The notes: a model not told the origin generated them from the letters alone. A DNA stretch of 52,344 nucleotides from Chthoniobacterales bacterium (GCA_013815325.1 JACDGM010000015.1:1-52344), one strand, 5' to 3'. Counted from the stretch's first letter, positions 19,973 to 31,723 are shown. Numbers and translations are program-made.

Positions 19973-21349
19973 ATGAAAACAGACGTTTTCATTATCGGTG
20001 GCGGCCCTGGCGGCGCCATGTCGGCCATGTTCCTGCTCCGCGAAGGCATCAAGCCAATAATCCTCGAACAGGAAGAATTCCCTCGTTTTCACATCGGCGA
20101 ATCGATGACCGGAGAGGCTGGCCAGGTGCTGCGGCGGCTCGGCTTGGAGGACAAAATGCAGGCTGCCAATTACCCGGTGAAACATGGCGTGAAGGTTTAC
20201 GGCGCGGAGGGTGTGAACTCCTGGTTCATCCCGGTCTCTGCGCGCTCCCCGGAGTGGAAGCTGTCACCGGGAACGACCTGGCAGGTTCGCCGGAGCGATT
20301 TCGATGGAATGATCCTCCAGGAATCCGAAGTACGAGGCGCGACAGCTATAAGGGGCAAGGCCGTGAAAGCCCTGCTTGGCGGGGATGGCGCGGTGCGCGG
20401 AGTAACCATGCGCCATTCGGATGGCAGGTTGGAGGACATTGAATCCGAAGTGGTGCTCGATTGTTCCGGCTTAGCCACCTTCCTTGCTAACCAGCGAGTC
20501 ACCGGGCCAAAATATGTCGGCAGCTACGACAAACAGATCGCCTTTTTCACCCATGTCACAGGCGCTCTCCGGGACAGTGGCAGTTCTGGCGAGGAGGCGA
20601 AAGATAACACGCTGATCTTCTATAGAAAGAAGTTCCACTGGGCCTGGTTCATCCCGATCGATGACCAGGTGGTCAGCCTTGGATTGGTCGTGCCGACGGC
20701 GGTATTTCAGGAGTCAGGACAAACCACGGAAGAGTTCTTCCACAGTTACCTTCCCGAGATCAACCCCGGCCTGAAGCGTCGATCTCTTGATATTAAGCTG
20801 ATCGAAAAGGTGCACGTAATACCGAACTACTCTTATCAGGTCCGCCGGTTTTGCGGGAAAGGTTTTATCTGCATCGGCGACGCGCACCGCTTCATTGACC
20901 CAATTTTCTCATTTGGCCTCTCGGCTACGATGCGCGAGGCGGAATTCGCCGTCCCTCATGTGCTGGCGTATCTCGGGGGCAAAGGGCGGGCCCTCCCGAA
21001 TCCGTTCGCCGAGCACATGGTCTTTTGCGAAAAGGGCGCCGACAACCTCGAAGACATGGTGGACCTCTTTTGGGAGCAACCGTTCGCCTTTTCGGGTCTT
21101 GTCCATCGCTTCTATCGCGAGGAGATGATTGATGCATTTGCCGGTCGCGTCTATGAGACCGAGCACCAGCCATCGCGTGCGATCCTGGCGTTTCGCAAAA
21201 TGCTCGCGCGGACGCGGGAGTATGAAAACGAAGACGCTTACTCGATTCCGATCGGTTCGCGCTTTCATCCCGAGCGGGCTGCTATTTGGGAACCTAACTC
21301 CCCGCTTCCGACCACCGAAGATTGGATGTCATCAGCTCCGACCTTTTGA
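19973..21349 (+). CDS. Flavin-dependent halogenase (second)
   Basis: About 458 residues. It has FIIGGGPGGAMSAMFLL (FAD-binding GxGxxG) and the downstream EEFPRFHIGESMTGEAG. YPVKHGVKVYG may contain the catalytic Lys, and FHWAWFIPIDD is the W-X-W-X-I-P motif (about residue 221). CIGDAHRFIDPIFSFG is the second FAD-binding block. It belongs to the carrier-protein/phenolic halogenase branch by length and motif style; this is a judgment, not a search result. It differs clearly from the first halogenase, so the two may act on different positions or substrates. Both lie next to the KAS III-like pair and an ACP. Confidence 0.88.
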   Translation: MKTDVFIIGGGPGGAMSAMFLLREGIKPIILEQEEFPRFHIGESMTGEAGQVLRRLGLEDKMQAANYPVKHGVKVYGAEGVNSWFIPVSARSPEWKLSPGTTWQVRRSDFDGMILQESEVRGATAIRGKAVKALLGGDGAVRGVTMRHSDGRLEDIESEVVLDCSGLATFLANQRVTGPKYVGSYDKQIAFFTHVTGALRDSGSSGEEAKDNTLIFYRKKFHWAWFIPIDDQVVSLGLVVPTAVFQESGQTTEEFFHSYLPEINPGLKRRSLDIKLIEKVHVIPNYSYQVRRFCGKGFICIGDAHRFIDPIFSFGLSATMREAEFAVPHVLAYLGGKGRALPNPFAEHMVFCEKGADNLEDMVDLFWEQPFAFSGLVHRFYREEMIDAFAGRVYETEHQPSRAILAFRKMLARTREYENEDAYSIPIGSRFHPERAAIWEPNSPLPTTEDWMSSAPTF

Positions 21350-21626
21350 GCGCTCTTATCACGACGCTTTCTTTCGTCGCGATGGCTGGAAGAATGGCGA
21401 CTCGTTAGGCCATTTCGCTCCTGCCACCGAGCGTCGCCAAAGCCAGGGAGAGTTGCTTTGCCGTAGCCGGTCGTCCGATGATGGGACGGCATGCCAAGCA
21501 GAACGAATTGTGGAATGAACCGGTGAACTGGCGCGGCGGATTCCAGCGGATCATCCGCTGCGCAAGCTCACGGAGACGGTCAAGCTGGAGTTGTGCGTGA
21601 GGAGGTGGCCCGACACATCCTGACAG

Positions 21627-22172
21627 ATTGAAATTCAACGAATTCTCAAAGTTTTATCCAGACGTGGCCGAGCAATTCAAGGATGGCAAGGAAGCCTGGC
21701 CGTGGGTCTCCACGGACCGTTTGTAGTTATTCCTCCAACTACAACGACGATCTGTTCAATTGCGCTTTTATCTCCTGGGATAACTTCGACCTATGGAATG
21801 CCTGGCTCCGCGTTTTCGGACTTGGCACCTTCCGCGCGGAGTTCCACCTCATGAACAGCATGAGCGACTAGAGCACCGTCGAGGCTGTGGAAGCCTATGA
21901 AGCAGGGGGCATGACCGCCGCCGCTGCCGCCAAGCGAATTGTCGATATGACCGATGACTACGCATTCGCCGTCCCGATTCCGCAAAGGACGCCTGGTTCG
22001 CGCTCGCTGGCTCAAAGAAGAAGATCAACTCACCGAACGAGACTTGGGGTTTGTGGGCCGGGGCTTTCGCCGGGCGCTCACCACGCCTATGACAGGTGAT
22101 CTAGTCTCGAGTTCGGAGAATTTCTTCTGCTCGTGCGCTCACCGGCCTGATCCACATCGGTGGCACCTATGA
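21627..22172 (+). pseudogene. Decayed third halogenase copy
   Basis: Fragments in shifting frames match the C-terminal half of the first halogenase. They are KFNEFSKFYPDVAEQF and PWVSTDRL ending in a stop, then after an internal deletion YNDDLFNCAFISWDNFDLW and LRVFGLGTFRAEFHLMN with a stop after MSD, then AAAAAKRIVDMTDDYAF, and finally LVRARWLKEEDQLTERDLGF and ALTTP in yet another frame. Stops, frameshifts and deletions make a functional product impossible. It shows past tandem duplication of the halogenase gene. The 21350-21626 stretch before it carries no gene I can support, only a copy of TCGTTAGGC at 21402. Confidence 0.85.
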
Positions 22173-22317
22173 AAAGTCCTGAAGCTGCCGAGCCGATAGG
22201 AGCCTAAATTTCTGAGTTGAGTCACAACTCAGATGCGCGCATAGTAAATGCCGCTTGATGAGAAACCGAGTAGGGCATTTGCCGGCCCTTCTTTTCGTTC
22301 ACAATTCCTAGCAATCG

Positions 22318-22390
22318 GGGGTCTTAGCTCAGTTGGTAGAGCGCCTCAATGGCATTGAGGAGGTCAGGGGTTCGAACCCCCTAGGCTCCA
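22318..22390 (+). tRNA. tRNA-Ala (anticodon GGC)
   Basis: A full cloverleaf: acceptor stem GGGGTCT/AGGCTCC (with two G-U pairs), D-arm GCTCAGTTGGTAGAGC, anticodon stem CCTCA/TGAGG around the loop ATGGCAT, and T-arm AGGGG-TTCGAAC-CCCCT. The discriminator is A at 22390 and CCA is not encoded. Decodes GCC/GCU Ala. It lies between the decayed halogenase and the flavoprotein gene; no integrase is nearby. Confidence 0.96.
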
Positions 22391-22455
22391 TAACCCCTCT
22401 TCCTCTTCGACAAGTCCGAGCGGCGGAAGGAAACAGAGAAAGAGGAATATCCGCT

Positions 22456-23667
22456 TTGGAAACATTCTCGACGAATAAATCGGACGTCGTCATTGTCGGC
22501 GGCGGAGCGGCCGGTCTGCGCGCTGCGGAAGTGGCGGCCGCGGCCGGAGCGCACGTGCGGGTCTTCGAAGCCCAGCGCTCGGTTGGGCGGAAATTTCTTG
22601 TAGCGGGCCGGGGCGGATTGAACCTCACACACGCTGAACCGGTGGCGAATTTTCCCGCCCGCTTTCGTGCGGAGCCGGAGCGGTGGCGCGCATTACTGGC
22701 AGACTGCGGACCAGACGAACTCCGAGGCTGGGCCGAAGCATTGGAGGTGGAGACTTACGTTGGCACAAGCGGCCGGATTTTTCCACGCGGACAAAAGGCG
22801 GCGCGATTGCTGCGCGCGTGGCTGCGGCGGTTAGGCAACACTGGAGTCGAGATTGACACCGGCAAGCGCTGGAGTGGCCTAACGAAAAGCAGCGCCGGCT
22901 GGCAAGTGCGCTTCGCCAGTGATCAAGGAGAGATAGAGGTGGGCGCAAGCGCGGTCGTCCTCGCGCTCGGCGGTGCTTCCTGGCCCGAGACTGGTTCCGA
23001 CGGTCGATGGCCGCCGCTTCTCGCCGCACACGGTGTCGAGATCGCTCCGTTTATCGCTGCCAACTGCGGCTGGGAGGTCGCCTGGCCCGAAGCGGTCCTG
23101 GCTCAAGCCGAAGGGTTGCCGTTGAAAAATCTCAGTGTTCGCGCCGCGGACGAAACGGTTTCCGGCGAGCTTCTCATCACCCATCATGGCCTTGAAGGCG
23201 GCGCGATTTATCGCCTCGGTCCGGTGCTCCGCCGGATGGATTTGCCGGAACTGCGAATTGATTTCAAACCACAGGTTACCGCAGCAACACTCCGCGCCCG
23301 CGCCGCCCAATTCCTTCGGCCTAACGAGTGGCATCGCGCCTGGAAATTAAGCCCCGGCGCCATCGCGCTCCTCGAGAATATCACCCCGCTCGCGGATTCG
23401 GACCTCTCAGCCACGATCCGTCGCGTGAAAAACCTTGCGATTTCGCTGCTACGTCCGCGCCCGCTTGCCGAAGCTATCTCCACTGCGGGAGGTGTGCGCT
23501 GGAGCGAACTCGATGCAGCTCTCATGCTGCGAAAGCTCCCGGGAGTTTTTCTCGCCGGCGAGATGATCGACTGGGAGGCACCGACCGGCGGCTACCTCCT
23601 GCAGGGTTGTTTCGCGACCGGCACGCGCGCCGGGCGCGGCGCGGCAGCCTGGCCATCTGCGGCGTGA
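22456..23667 (+). CDS. HI0933/TIGR03862-type FAD-dependent flavoprotein
   Basis: About 403 residues from a TTG at 22456 with Shine-Dalgarno AGAGGAA 8 bp upstream. The open frame that starts inside the tRNA at 22333 is an artefact. Motifs are VVIVGGGAAGLRAAEVAA (FAD GxGxxG), VAGRGGLNLTHAEP (characteristic of the TIGR03862 branch), SGRIFPRGQKAARLLRAW and the C-terminal GVFLAGEMIDWEAPTGGYLLQGCFATG. It is likely an NAD(P)/FAD oxidoreductase of unknown physiological substrate, cytoplasmic. Two TCGTTAGGC copies lie inside (22877, 23319). Convergent with the DUF883-like gene. Confidence 0.9.
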   Translation: METFSTNKSDVVIVGGGAAGLRAAEVAAAAGAHVRVFEAQRSVGRKFLVAGRGGLNLTHAEPVANFPARFRAEPERWRALLADCGPDELRGWAEALEVETYVGTSGRIFPRGQKAARLLRAWLRRLGNTGVEIDTGKRWSGLTKSSAGWQVRFASDQGEIEVGASAVVLALGGASWPETGSDGRWPPLLAAHGVEIAPFIAANCGWEVAWPEAVLAQAEGLPLKNLSVRAADETVSGELLITHHGLEGGAIYRLGPVLRRMDLPELRIDFKPQVTAATLRARAAQFLRPNEWHRAWKLSPGAIALLENITPLADSDLSATIRRVKNLAISLLRPRPLAEAISTAGGVRWSELDAALMLRKLPGVFLAGEMIDWEAPTGGYLLQGCFATGTRAGRGAAAWPSAA

Positions 23668-23720
23668 CCGACGAATCACCTCGTCCTCGTTACGCGTTAG
23701 CGGATGGCGGTCGTGAACCT

Positions 23721-24233
23721 TTAGCTCATCCAGCTATTCCACCGCTTGCGTAGCGGCTTCACATAGCGATCGACATCGACTTCTTTGACCCGATCGAGGC
23801 CACCTTTGACCGCATCCGTTACCGCCTCGGCAGAGTCATCGTAGCCGCGCCGCATCTTTCGCAGGAACGGCAACGCTGGTTCCGACATTCCGCGCCAGTC
23901 GATGTTTTTGAGCGCGTTCCGAACCGTCACGGGCGTCGGCTCCTGCGGTCGCGAGGCGTAACGAATCGCCAGCCCGATGGCCAATCCGAGCGCGAGCGCA
24001 CCGAGCACGGTCGGAATCGGATTCTCCCGCAGAAAAAATTCCGTCCGCTCCCGCGCGACGACCGCTTTCTGCCGGGTCTGGTCCCAAGTCTCGGACGCGA
24101 CGTTGGAAATTTTGCGCGCCCTGTCCTCCATCCGTCCCGCTTTGGTTCGTTCGCTTCCTTCTTGTCCGAATTCAGTTTCCGCCATCGGATCGTCGTTCGG
24201 AAAATTATCACCATTGGAATTCTTCATACCCAT
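23721..24233 (-). CDS. DUF883/ElaB-like membrane-anchored protein
   Basis: About 170 residues. A charged N-terminal half (many Glu/Arg/Lys) is followed by REN-PIPTVLGALALGLAIGLAIRYA, one transmembrane helix near residue 95, and a second charged half that ends with MS. This charged/helix/charged layout is shared with ElaB/YqjD/YgaM-type proteins that tether to the inner membrane. ATG at 24233 or at the third residue (MKNSNG). Divergent from the glycine-zipper gene, with which it may share stress regulation. Confidence 0.7.
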   Translation of the reverse strand: MGMKNSNGDNFPNDDPMAETEFGQEGSERTKAGRMEDRARKISNVASETWDQTRQKAVVARERTEFFLRENPIPTVLGALALGLAIGLAIRYASRPQEPTPVTVRNALKNIDWRGMSEPALPFLRKMRRGYDDSAEAVTDAVKGGLDRVKEVDVDRYVKPLRKRWNSWMS

Positions 24234-24346
24234 GACTTCGGATGTGCCCGCGTCTTTGCGCTTTCAAAATTCAATTCGCGCGCATGGCACGTCCGTTTGC
24301 CTTGCCTCGGGCGAAAGAACAGAGGACTCAAATCAATAAAAAAATC

Positions 24347-24868
24347 ATGGACGAAAAATCTGAAACTGCAGGAAACGAAAATCGCGACCCGATAACCGGC
24401 GAACCTGGTTCGCATCCGGTGGGCACGGGCGTTGGCACAACTGGAGGCGCTGTGGCAGGGAGCGCAATTGGCGCGGCCGTCGGGGGCCCGGTTGGCGCGG
24501 TCGCGGGCGCGATCATCGGCGGAGTCGCGGGAGCGTATGGCGGACGGGGCGTGGCCGAGGCGGTCAACCCGACAATGGAGGAGCAATATTGGCGCGAAAA
24601 TCACGCGTCACAGAGCTACGCCAACACCGAGTACGATTACGAGCATTATGCGCCGGCCTATCGCGTCGGCTACGAAGCAGTCGGCAAATATCCCGGCAAA
24701 GCGTACGATGAAATCAAAGACGATCTCGCGCTCGACTACGAAAAAAATCAACCGGGGTCTGCCCTGCCTTGGGACCGCGCCCGTCCTGCGACGAAGGCGG
24801 CTTGGGACAAAGTCAGCGGTGTAACGAGCCCGCGCGATCCCTCGCGCGGAATGCGCGATTCGATTTGA
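24347..24868 (+). CDS. Glycine-zipper protein
   Basis: About 173 residues from the ATG at 24347 (MDEKSETAGN). Residues about 23-60 form a Gly/Ala/Val glycine zipper: VGTGVGTTGGAVAGSAIGAA and VGGPVGAVAGAIIGGVAGAY. A polar Tyr/Asp-rich tail with YRVGYEAVGKYPGK and DEIKDDLALDY follows. Such proteins are often osmotic- or stress-induced and associate with membranes. No enzymatic motif. It is divergent from the DUF883-like gene; the 113-bp gap holds both promoters. Confidence 0.75.
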   Translation: MDEKSETAGNENRDPITGEPGSHPVGTGVGTTGGAVAGSAIGAAVGGPVGAVAGAIIGGVAGAYGGRGVAEAVNPTMEEQYWRENHASQSYANTEYDYEHYAPAYRVGYEAVGKYPGKAYDEIKDDLALDYEKNQPGSALPWDRARPATKAAWDKVSGVTSPRDPSRGMRDSI

Positions 24869-24952
24869 TCGGCCGCCGAGAGTGAACTGAGAAGGGCGTT
24901 GGAGGATGCTCGGGCACGCGTCGCGTCTCCGGCCAACCAGAGCGAACCAGTG

Positions 24953-25518
24953 ATGGACGCCTTCAGCTATCTCTCGGTCCTGCTCTCGATTATTCTCGGA
25001 CTGGCGATCACCCAGCTGCTTCAGGGCTTGGGCCGGATCATCCAGGCGCGCAACCGGATCGAGATGTTTTGGCCGCCGATTGTCTGGGCGGCCCTTTTCA
25101 TCCTGGTCATTGTCCAGACTTGGTGGTCGCTCTTCGGTCTGCGGACGCGAGAAAATTGGAGCTTCTTCCCGTTTCTTGTTGTTGTTCTGCAAACTATCAA
25201 TCTTTATCTCACGACCGCCCTTATCCTGCCGGAGATACCAGCCGGCATTCGGGTTGATCTGCGAAAACATTATTTCGCGGAAGCGCGCTGGTTTTTTAGC
25301 CTAACGATCGTGGCGGTGGCGCTCAGCCTGGGAAAAGACCTCGTTCTCAACGGCTCGCTCCCGGCATTCGCAAACACGGTTATTCAGTTGATCTTCGTTG
25401 GCGCCGCGCTATCGGCGATCGTCTTTCAGCGGCCTTGGTATCACAAACTCCTCGCCTTGGTTTGCCTCGCGCTCTTCGGCCTTTATATCGCACTGCTCTT
25501 CACCCGGTTATCGAGCGA

Positions 25519-25522
<4 letters not shown>
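24953..25522 (+). CDS. Integral membrane protein, unknown function
   Basis: About 189 residues from the ATG at 24953. It has about six hydrophobic helices: LSVLLSIILGLAITQLL, VWAALFILVIVQTWW, FFPFLVVVLQTINLYLTTALIL, FFSLTIVAVALSL, VIQLIFVGAALSAIV and LALVCLALFGLYIALLF. No recognisable transport or catalytic motif. It overlaps the 3' end of the convergent hrpB gene by 4 bp. A TCGTTAGGC copy (minus sense) at 25299 encodes Leu-Thr-Ile in helix 4. Confidence 0.75.
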
Positions 25523-28074
<2,552 letters not shown>

Positions 28075-28203
28075 CGGCGAACGTAACACAGGCTTCCGCT
28101 CCGCCTGAGGCGGATCACGCGGGTACTTGCCGCGTGTTTCTGCGGCGCCGGCTGGAAGCCCGCGCAACCCGACAGGCTGGATCCGGTCACGCGGAGTTTG
28201 TCG

Positions 28204-28398
28204 TTATTGGCCCGGCACCTGCGGAAGCGTCGCCTCGTCGGGAGTGTCAAGCGGATTACCCGGGGGAGGGCCCGACAGAGTCGCCGGCCGGTTGAGCTGT
28301 TGCTGATCCCCAGTAGGCAGTTCGGGATCGAGAGGCGCGCACCCAGCGAGGATGCAGAGAGCAGCTCCGGCCGCGATAAACGCAAGAAATTTCTCCAC
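28204..28398 (-). CDS. Small lipoprotein
   Basis: About 64 residues from a GTG at 28398: VEKFLAFIAAGAALCILAGC, where LAGC is the lipobox with Cys20. The mature part is Pro/Gly/Leu rich (PLDPELPTGDQQ..PPPGNPLDTP) and disordered-looking. A GTG at 28458 is an alternative; its GTGA overlaps the stop of the preceding gene and would lengthen the n-region to about 40 residues. It lies at the end of the minus-strand operon of unknown genes and just before hrpB. Probably attached to the outer or inner membrane. Confidence 0.6.
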   Translation of the reverse strand: MEKFLAFIAAGAALCILAGCAPLDPELPTGDQQQLNRPATLSGPPPGNPLDTPDEATLPQVPGQ

Positions 28399-28454
28399 CC
28401 GGTAATTAAGCGCTCGCGTCAGGCTGCGGCAACGGATGATGTCGCGCGGATGTC

Positions 28455-29165
28455 TCACCCGCGTCGACGATCCGCGCCACCCTCCATGAGTGCGAGGATG
28501 CGCGTCTTCTTTGCGCCGTATTCGAGCGACCGGAATTGGCGGATTTCCTCGAGACGCCGCAGCCCGTTAATCGTGTCGAGAAAACGGGTGTAGCTCGCGG
28601 CCAATTCCGTCGTTTCAAGGTAGCGGCCGCGCAAATTCGCATCCCGAAATGCGCCGGGATTTTGCGCTTCGAAAAGGTGGAAGCGCAACCAGCGGCGATC
28701 GGCGCCCGAGACGCGTTGGGTTTTGCGAAAGAAAGCGACGAAAAGGAGAAGCACGAGATAAGTATCGACGCGGGCTTGCAACTCGAGGTCGCGCGCGAAA
28801 TCCTCCGTCGCGATCCGGCGCTCGCCATTTCGAAATTGAAGCGCGGCGTGAAGGGCGTGGTTGATCTCCTCGACGAACATGATGAGGGAACGAATGTTTT
28901 GATTCGTTAGGCCAGCGCGCGGATCATGTTGCTCGAGCTGCGCGATGAGCCAGCGGGAATAATAAATGCCAACGTAGAGCTGGTCGTCGGCGGTGCGCAG
29001 GAACGTTCGCGCTAATTCGCTCAGCTCGCGCGCGGAAGCGCCGGCCAGTTTGGTCAATTGCCGGCAGCGCCGTTGATCGATCAGGCAATCTTCGAGATTG
29101 ATTCCGACTTGGGCGTAGGTGCGCTCGAAGAGGCGCTGGATCTGGCTAAAGAGCGTTTCGTTCAC
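28455..29165 (-). CDS. Conserved-looking protein of unknown function
   Basis: About 236 residues; soluble, alpha-helical by composition. Notable segments are RTADDQLYVGIYYSRWLIAQ, NQNIRSLIMFVEEINHALH, TYLVLLLFVAFFRKTQ and GRYLETTELAASYTRFLDTI. The hydrophobic patch near residue 135 may be an interior helix or a membrane segment. The start ATG overlaps the stop of the upstream gene (ATGA), so the two are probably translationally coupled. Family not recognised. Part of a three-gene operon with 29162-29854 and 29874-30167. Confidence 0.65.
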   Translation of the reverse strand: MNETLFSQIQRLFERTYAQVGINLEDCLIDQRRCRQLTKLAGASARELSELARTFLRTADDQLYVGIYYSRWLIAQLEQHDPRAGLTNQNIRSLIMFVEEINHALHAALQFRNGERRIATEDFARDLELQARVDTYLVLLLFVAFFRKTQRVSGADRRWLRFHLFEAQNPGAFRDANLRGRYLETTELAASYTRFLDTINGLRRLEEIRQFRSLEYGAKKTRILALMEGGADRRRG

Positions 29166-29854
29166 AAGAGAAGCGAGGCGCTGCCCTCGTCGTCGAGGTG
29201 CAGAAGCTCATCCGAGAGATGGTTGAGCGCGAGCCGGACTTCATGGAAGCGATCGGCCAGTTCTTCGAAAACGTCGTTCAATTCGCAGCGCCGGGCGGTC
29301 GAGTGCGAGGCGACGAGCTGGTAATTGGTGCGGCCGATTTTCTCGTAAAATTCCAAATCGGGCGCACCGCGGCGGCTGCGGCGCTGTGCGTTTTCGTGGA
29401 AGATACCGCTCACAAAAAGCGAGTAATTTCCCACGTGCGCACGGAGCAAAAAAGTCTCTGCGGCACTCGCGTGCGAAAGCGCGATGAGCATGTCAGAGAG
29501 GTATTGCTGGCCTTGCTCGTCGCTCGTGTGCGGCGCGTGCAAGCCATTAGCGCGGGAAAAGGTCTCGAGCAGCGAGGCGACATAGTCGCAGAGCTTGCGA
29601 TCGCTGATTTCCGCGCGCTGCAGAACGTGCCGGGCGAGCACGTAAAAATAAAAAGCCGAGGAGATCGCGAGCTGCCCGCCTTGGGAAAGAATGGCCTCGA
29701 CAAGTCGCGGCTGATCGAGCACGGCATCGCGGGTTTCCTCATCGCCCAGCAGATCGACGAGGGAGACTTGGTCGTTAGGCGAACGCGCCAGGGTGCGCAC
29801 GATAAATTGAAAATCCGCCGCCGTGAAGCGCGCTCGACAATTCGCCTGGATCAT
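29162..29854 (-). CDS. Conserved-looking protein of unknown function
   Basis: About 230 residues from the ATG at 29854 (MIQANCRARFTAADFQFIV). The ATG is inferred because the longer frame to 29959 overlaps another likely gene. Helical, with repeats of Leu-rich segments: LVDLLGDEETRDAVLDQP, AFYFYVLARHVLQRAEISDR, LETFSRANGLHAPHTSDEQ, and ETFLLRAHVGNYSLFVSGIF. No catalytic motif. It overlaps the next gene by 4 bp. Unknown function; the operon context offers no clear role. Confidence 0.65.
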   Translation of the reverse strand: MIQANCRARFTAADFQFIVRTLARSPNDQVSLVDLLGDEETRDAVLDQPRLVEAILSQGGQLAISSAFYFYVLARHVLQRAEISDRKLCDYVASLLETFSRANGLHAPHTSDEQGQQYLSDMLIALSHASAAETFLLRAHVGNYSLFVSGIFHENAQRRSRRGAPDLEFYEKIGRTNYQLVASHSTARRCELNDVFEELADRFHEVRLALNHLSDELLHLDDEGSASLLL

Positions 29855-29873
29855 CGAGAACCGATCATAAGCA

Positions 29874-30167
29874 TCACGGGTGCCATCGGGCAAGAACGAA
29901 ATGGAGGGCGAGCCTCTGCCTAACGAATGGGATCTGGGCCGGTTTGGATATTGCCTCAAGACCCGTTTTCACCTTTTGGAAAAGTCCGGCAGCGTCGCAT
30001 TCCATCCCTTCTGCGCACTGAAGCGCGCACGCCAACTCGAACAAGAGAGGCGGGGCTCCGCGAAAGATTGTCGGTTCTCGCGAGTAATAGTCTTGAGCTT
30101 CGGAGGCGCTCCAGATCAAATCGCGATATGGAGCCCAAACTCCCGCGCCTATCGGCGCCTTCTCCAT
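29874..30167 (-). CDS. Small protein of unknown function, head of the unknown operon
   Basis: About 97 residues. ATG at 30167; stop 20 bp before the start of the 29162-29854 gene, the spacing expected of an operon. The composition is protein-like: PYRDLIWSASEAQDYYSR, PPLLFELACALQCAEGM and RLALHFVLARWHP. It lies 12 bp from the plus-strand start of the autotransporter-type gene, so it shares a divergent region with it. A chance frame is possible. Confidence 0.4.
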   Translation of the reverse strand: MEKAPIGAGVWAPYRDLIWSASEAQDYYSREPTIFRGAPPLLFELACALQCAEGMECDAAGLFQKVKTGLEAISKPAQIPFVRQRLALHFVLARWHP

Positions 30168-30179
30168 CGAGCATTCGCT

Positions 30180-31723
30180 ATGGCGCTTCTGCCGGGTTTG
30201 TTACTGCCGCTCAGCACCACATTCAGCTATGCCGGTAGCGCAGCGTGGAATTTTAATCCAGTAAGCGGCGATTGGAACACCGCGGCTAACTGGACGCCGG
30301 CCACCGTACCCGATGGAGCGACAGACATCGCCACATTCGATGTTTCGCAAACGACCAGCGTATCTCTTTCCGGCACCGCGGAGGTGGACAGCATTGTCTT
30401 TAATCCCGGAGCCAGTGCCTTTGCGATCACCGCTGGCAGGCCACATATTTCAATTCAATCACCCTCAGTGGCACAGGTATCGTGAACAATTCCGGGGTTA
30501 CTCAGAATTTTGAGACAACCGGCACCACCACCGGAAGAATAGATTTCAAGGGCACTTCCACCGCGGGAAGCGCGACGATTTTTACCAACAACGGCGGCAA
30601 CCGGACCGGTGAGACGGGGGTATCCTTTTACGATTCGTCCAACGCGGGCAGCGCCACCTCTATTAATAATGGTGGGGTTGATTCAAATACGTCTTCCCTG
30701 GCGGCGTTGCATTCGTCGGTAGTGCAAGTGCGGCCAACGGCACCTTTATCGCCAATCCTGGGCCTCGAATGGCTGTTGGCGGCTACGTTATACTTGGCTA
30801 CGATGCGACAGCCGCAAATAGGACCTTTATCTGCAACGGCGGAACCGCGGAAAATCCAAGTGGCGCCTACATGCAAGTCCGATAGCGCGACTGCCCGCGA
30901 CGCTACCTTCACGATCAATGGGTCCGATCTGGCCCTGGCCAGCGCTGGATCATTGTCCTTTTTTACGATGCCACCGCCGGTAACGCCACGTTGATCGTCA
31001 ACGGTGGCGCAAAGGGAGGCGGTAGTATTGTTTTCTACATCGGCAGCCCTGATGGTGGAACTGCGAAGGTGAAGCTTTTTGGCAATGGCCACCTCGACCT
31101 TAGCCAATGCAACTCGCCGGGGGTTACAATTGGCTCACTCGCGGGCGACGGCTCGTCTTTGCCGGCGCCCGAAACTTAACGATTGGCAGCAACGGCTCCA
31201 GCACCACTTTCTCTGGCCTGATCCGATGGCGGAACGATCGGCGGCACCGGCGCGCTGACGTTAAGCGGCGCCAATACCTACACGGGTGGAACAATCGTCG
31301 AAGAAGGTAGAGTTCTGATTCAGAACAAGCGCGGCTCGGCTACGGGCACTATCCCGGTGCAAGTCAACGCGGGCACTCTTGACGGCGGCGGCACAGTGGC
31401 GGGCGCGCTCACCATCGGAAGCGGGAACGGCTCCGGCGCATTTTCTGGCACCCGGAGCCAGGAGCCCAGCAGGTTTGACCTGCCGGAGCAACCTCACGTT
31501 TAACGCCGATGGGATTTTCAAGTGCGAGGTCGATACCTGCAAAGGCAAGGCCGACAAGGTTACAGTCAAGGGAGTGACTATTAATAGCGGCGCTCTTTTC
31601 TCCTTTGTTGGGATAGGCAACCAGATGCTCGACGGGTCTAGCTTCACCGCTTACGGAAACAACTTTCAGGCGAGCTACGGAGGCGGTAACGGCAATGATC
31701 TCACCCTGACGGTAGTGCCGTAA
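30180..31723 (+). pseudogene. Autotransporter-associated beta-strand repeat protein, multiply frameshifted
   Basis: From the ATG at 30180 a signal peptide (ALLPGLLLPLSTTFSYAGSA) precedes WNFNPVSGDWNTAANWTP, the standard start of this secreted family. The sequence continues in several frames: TLSGTGIVNNSGVTQNFETT from about 30470, NGTFIANPG about 30745, NATLIVNGGAKGGGSIVFYI about 30985, NTYTGGTIVEEGRVLIQN about 31270, and the C-terminal GNGNDLTLTVVP in the frame ending at 31723. At least five indels break the frame, so as sequenced no full product is made. The C-terminal segment also lacks part of the usual family region. Either a decayed gene or poor consensus. Confidence 0.7.

Noticed and set aside
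21405-21638. Minus-strand frame with segment PRQFTGSFHNSFCLACRPII
   Set aside because: It looks protein-like, but I cannot assign it to a family; it overlaps the junction before the decayed halogenase and may be a mobile-element scrap. Not listed as a gene.
22333-22455. Extended start of the flavoprotein inside the tRNA-Ala
   Set aside because: The upstream frame runs through the tRNA; the TTG at 22456 has a good Shine-Dalgarno and the homologous region begins just after it.
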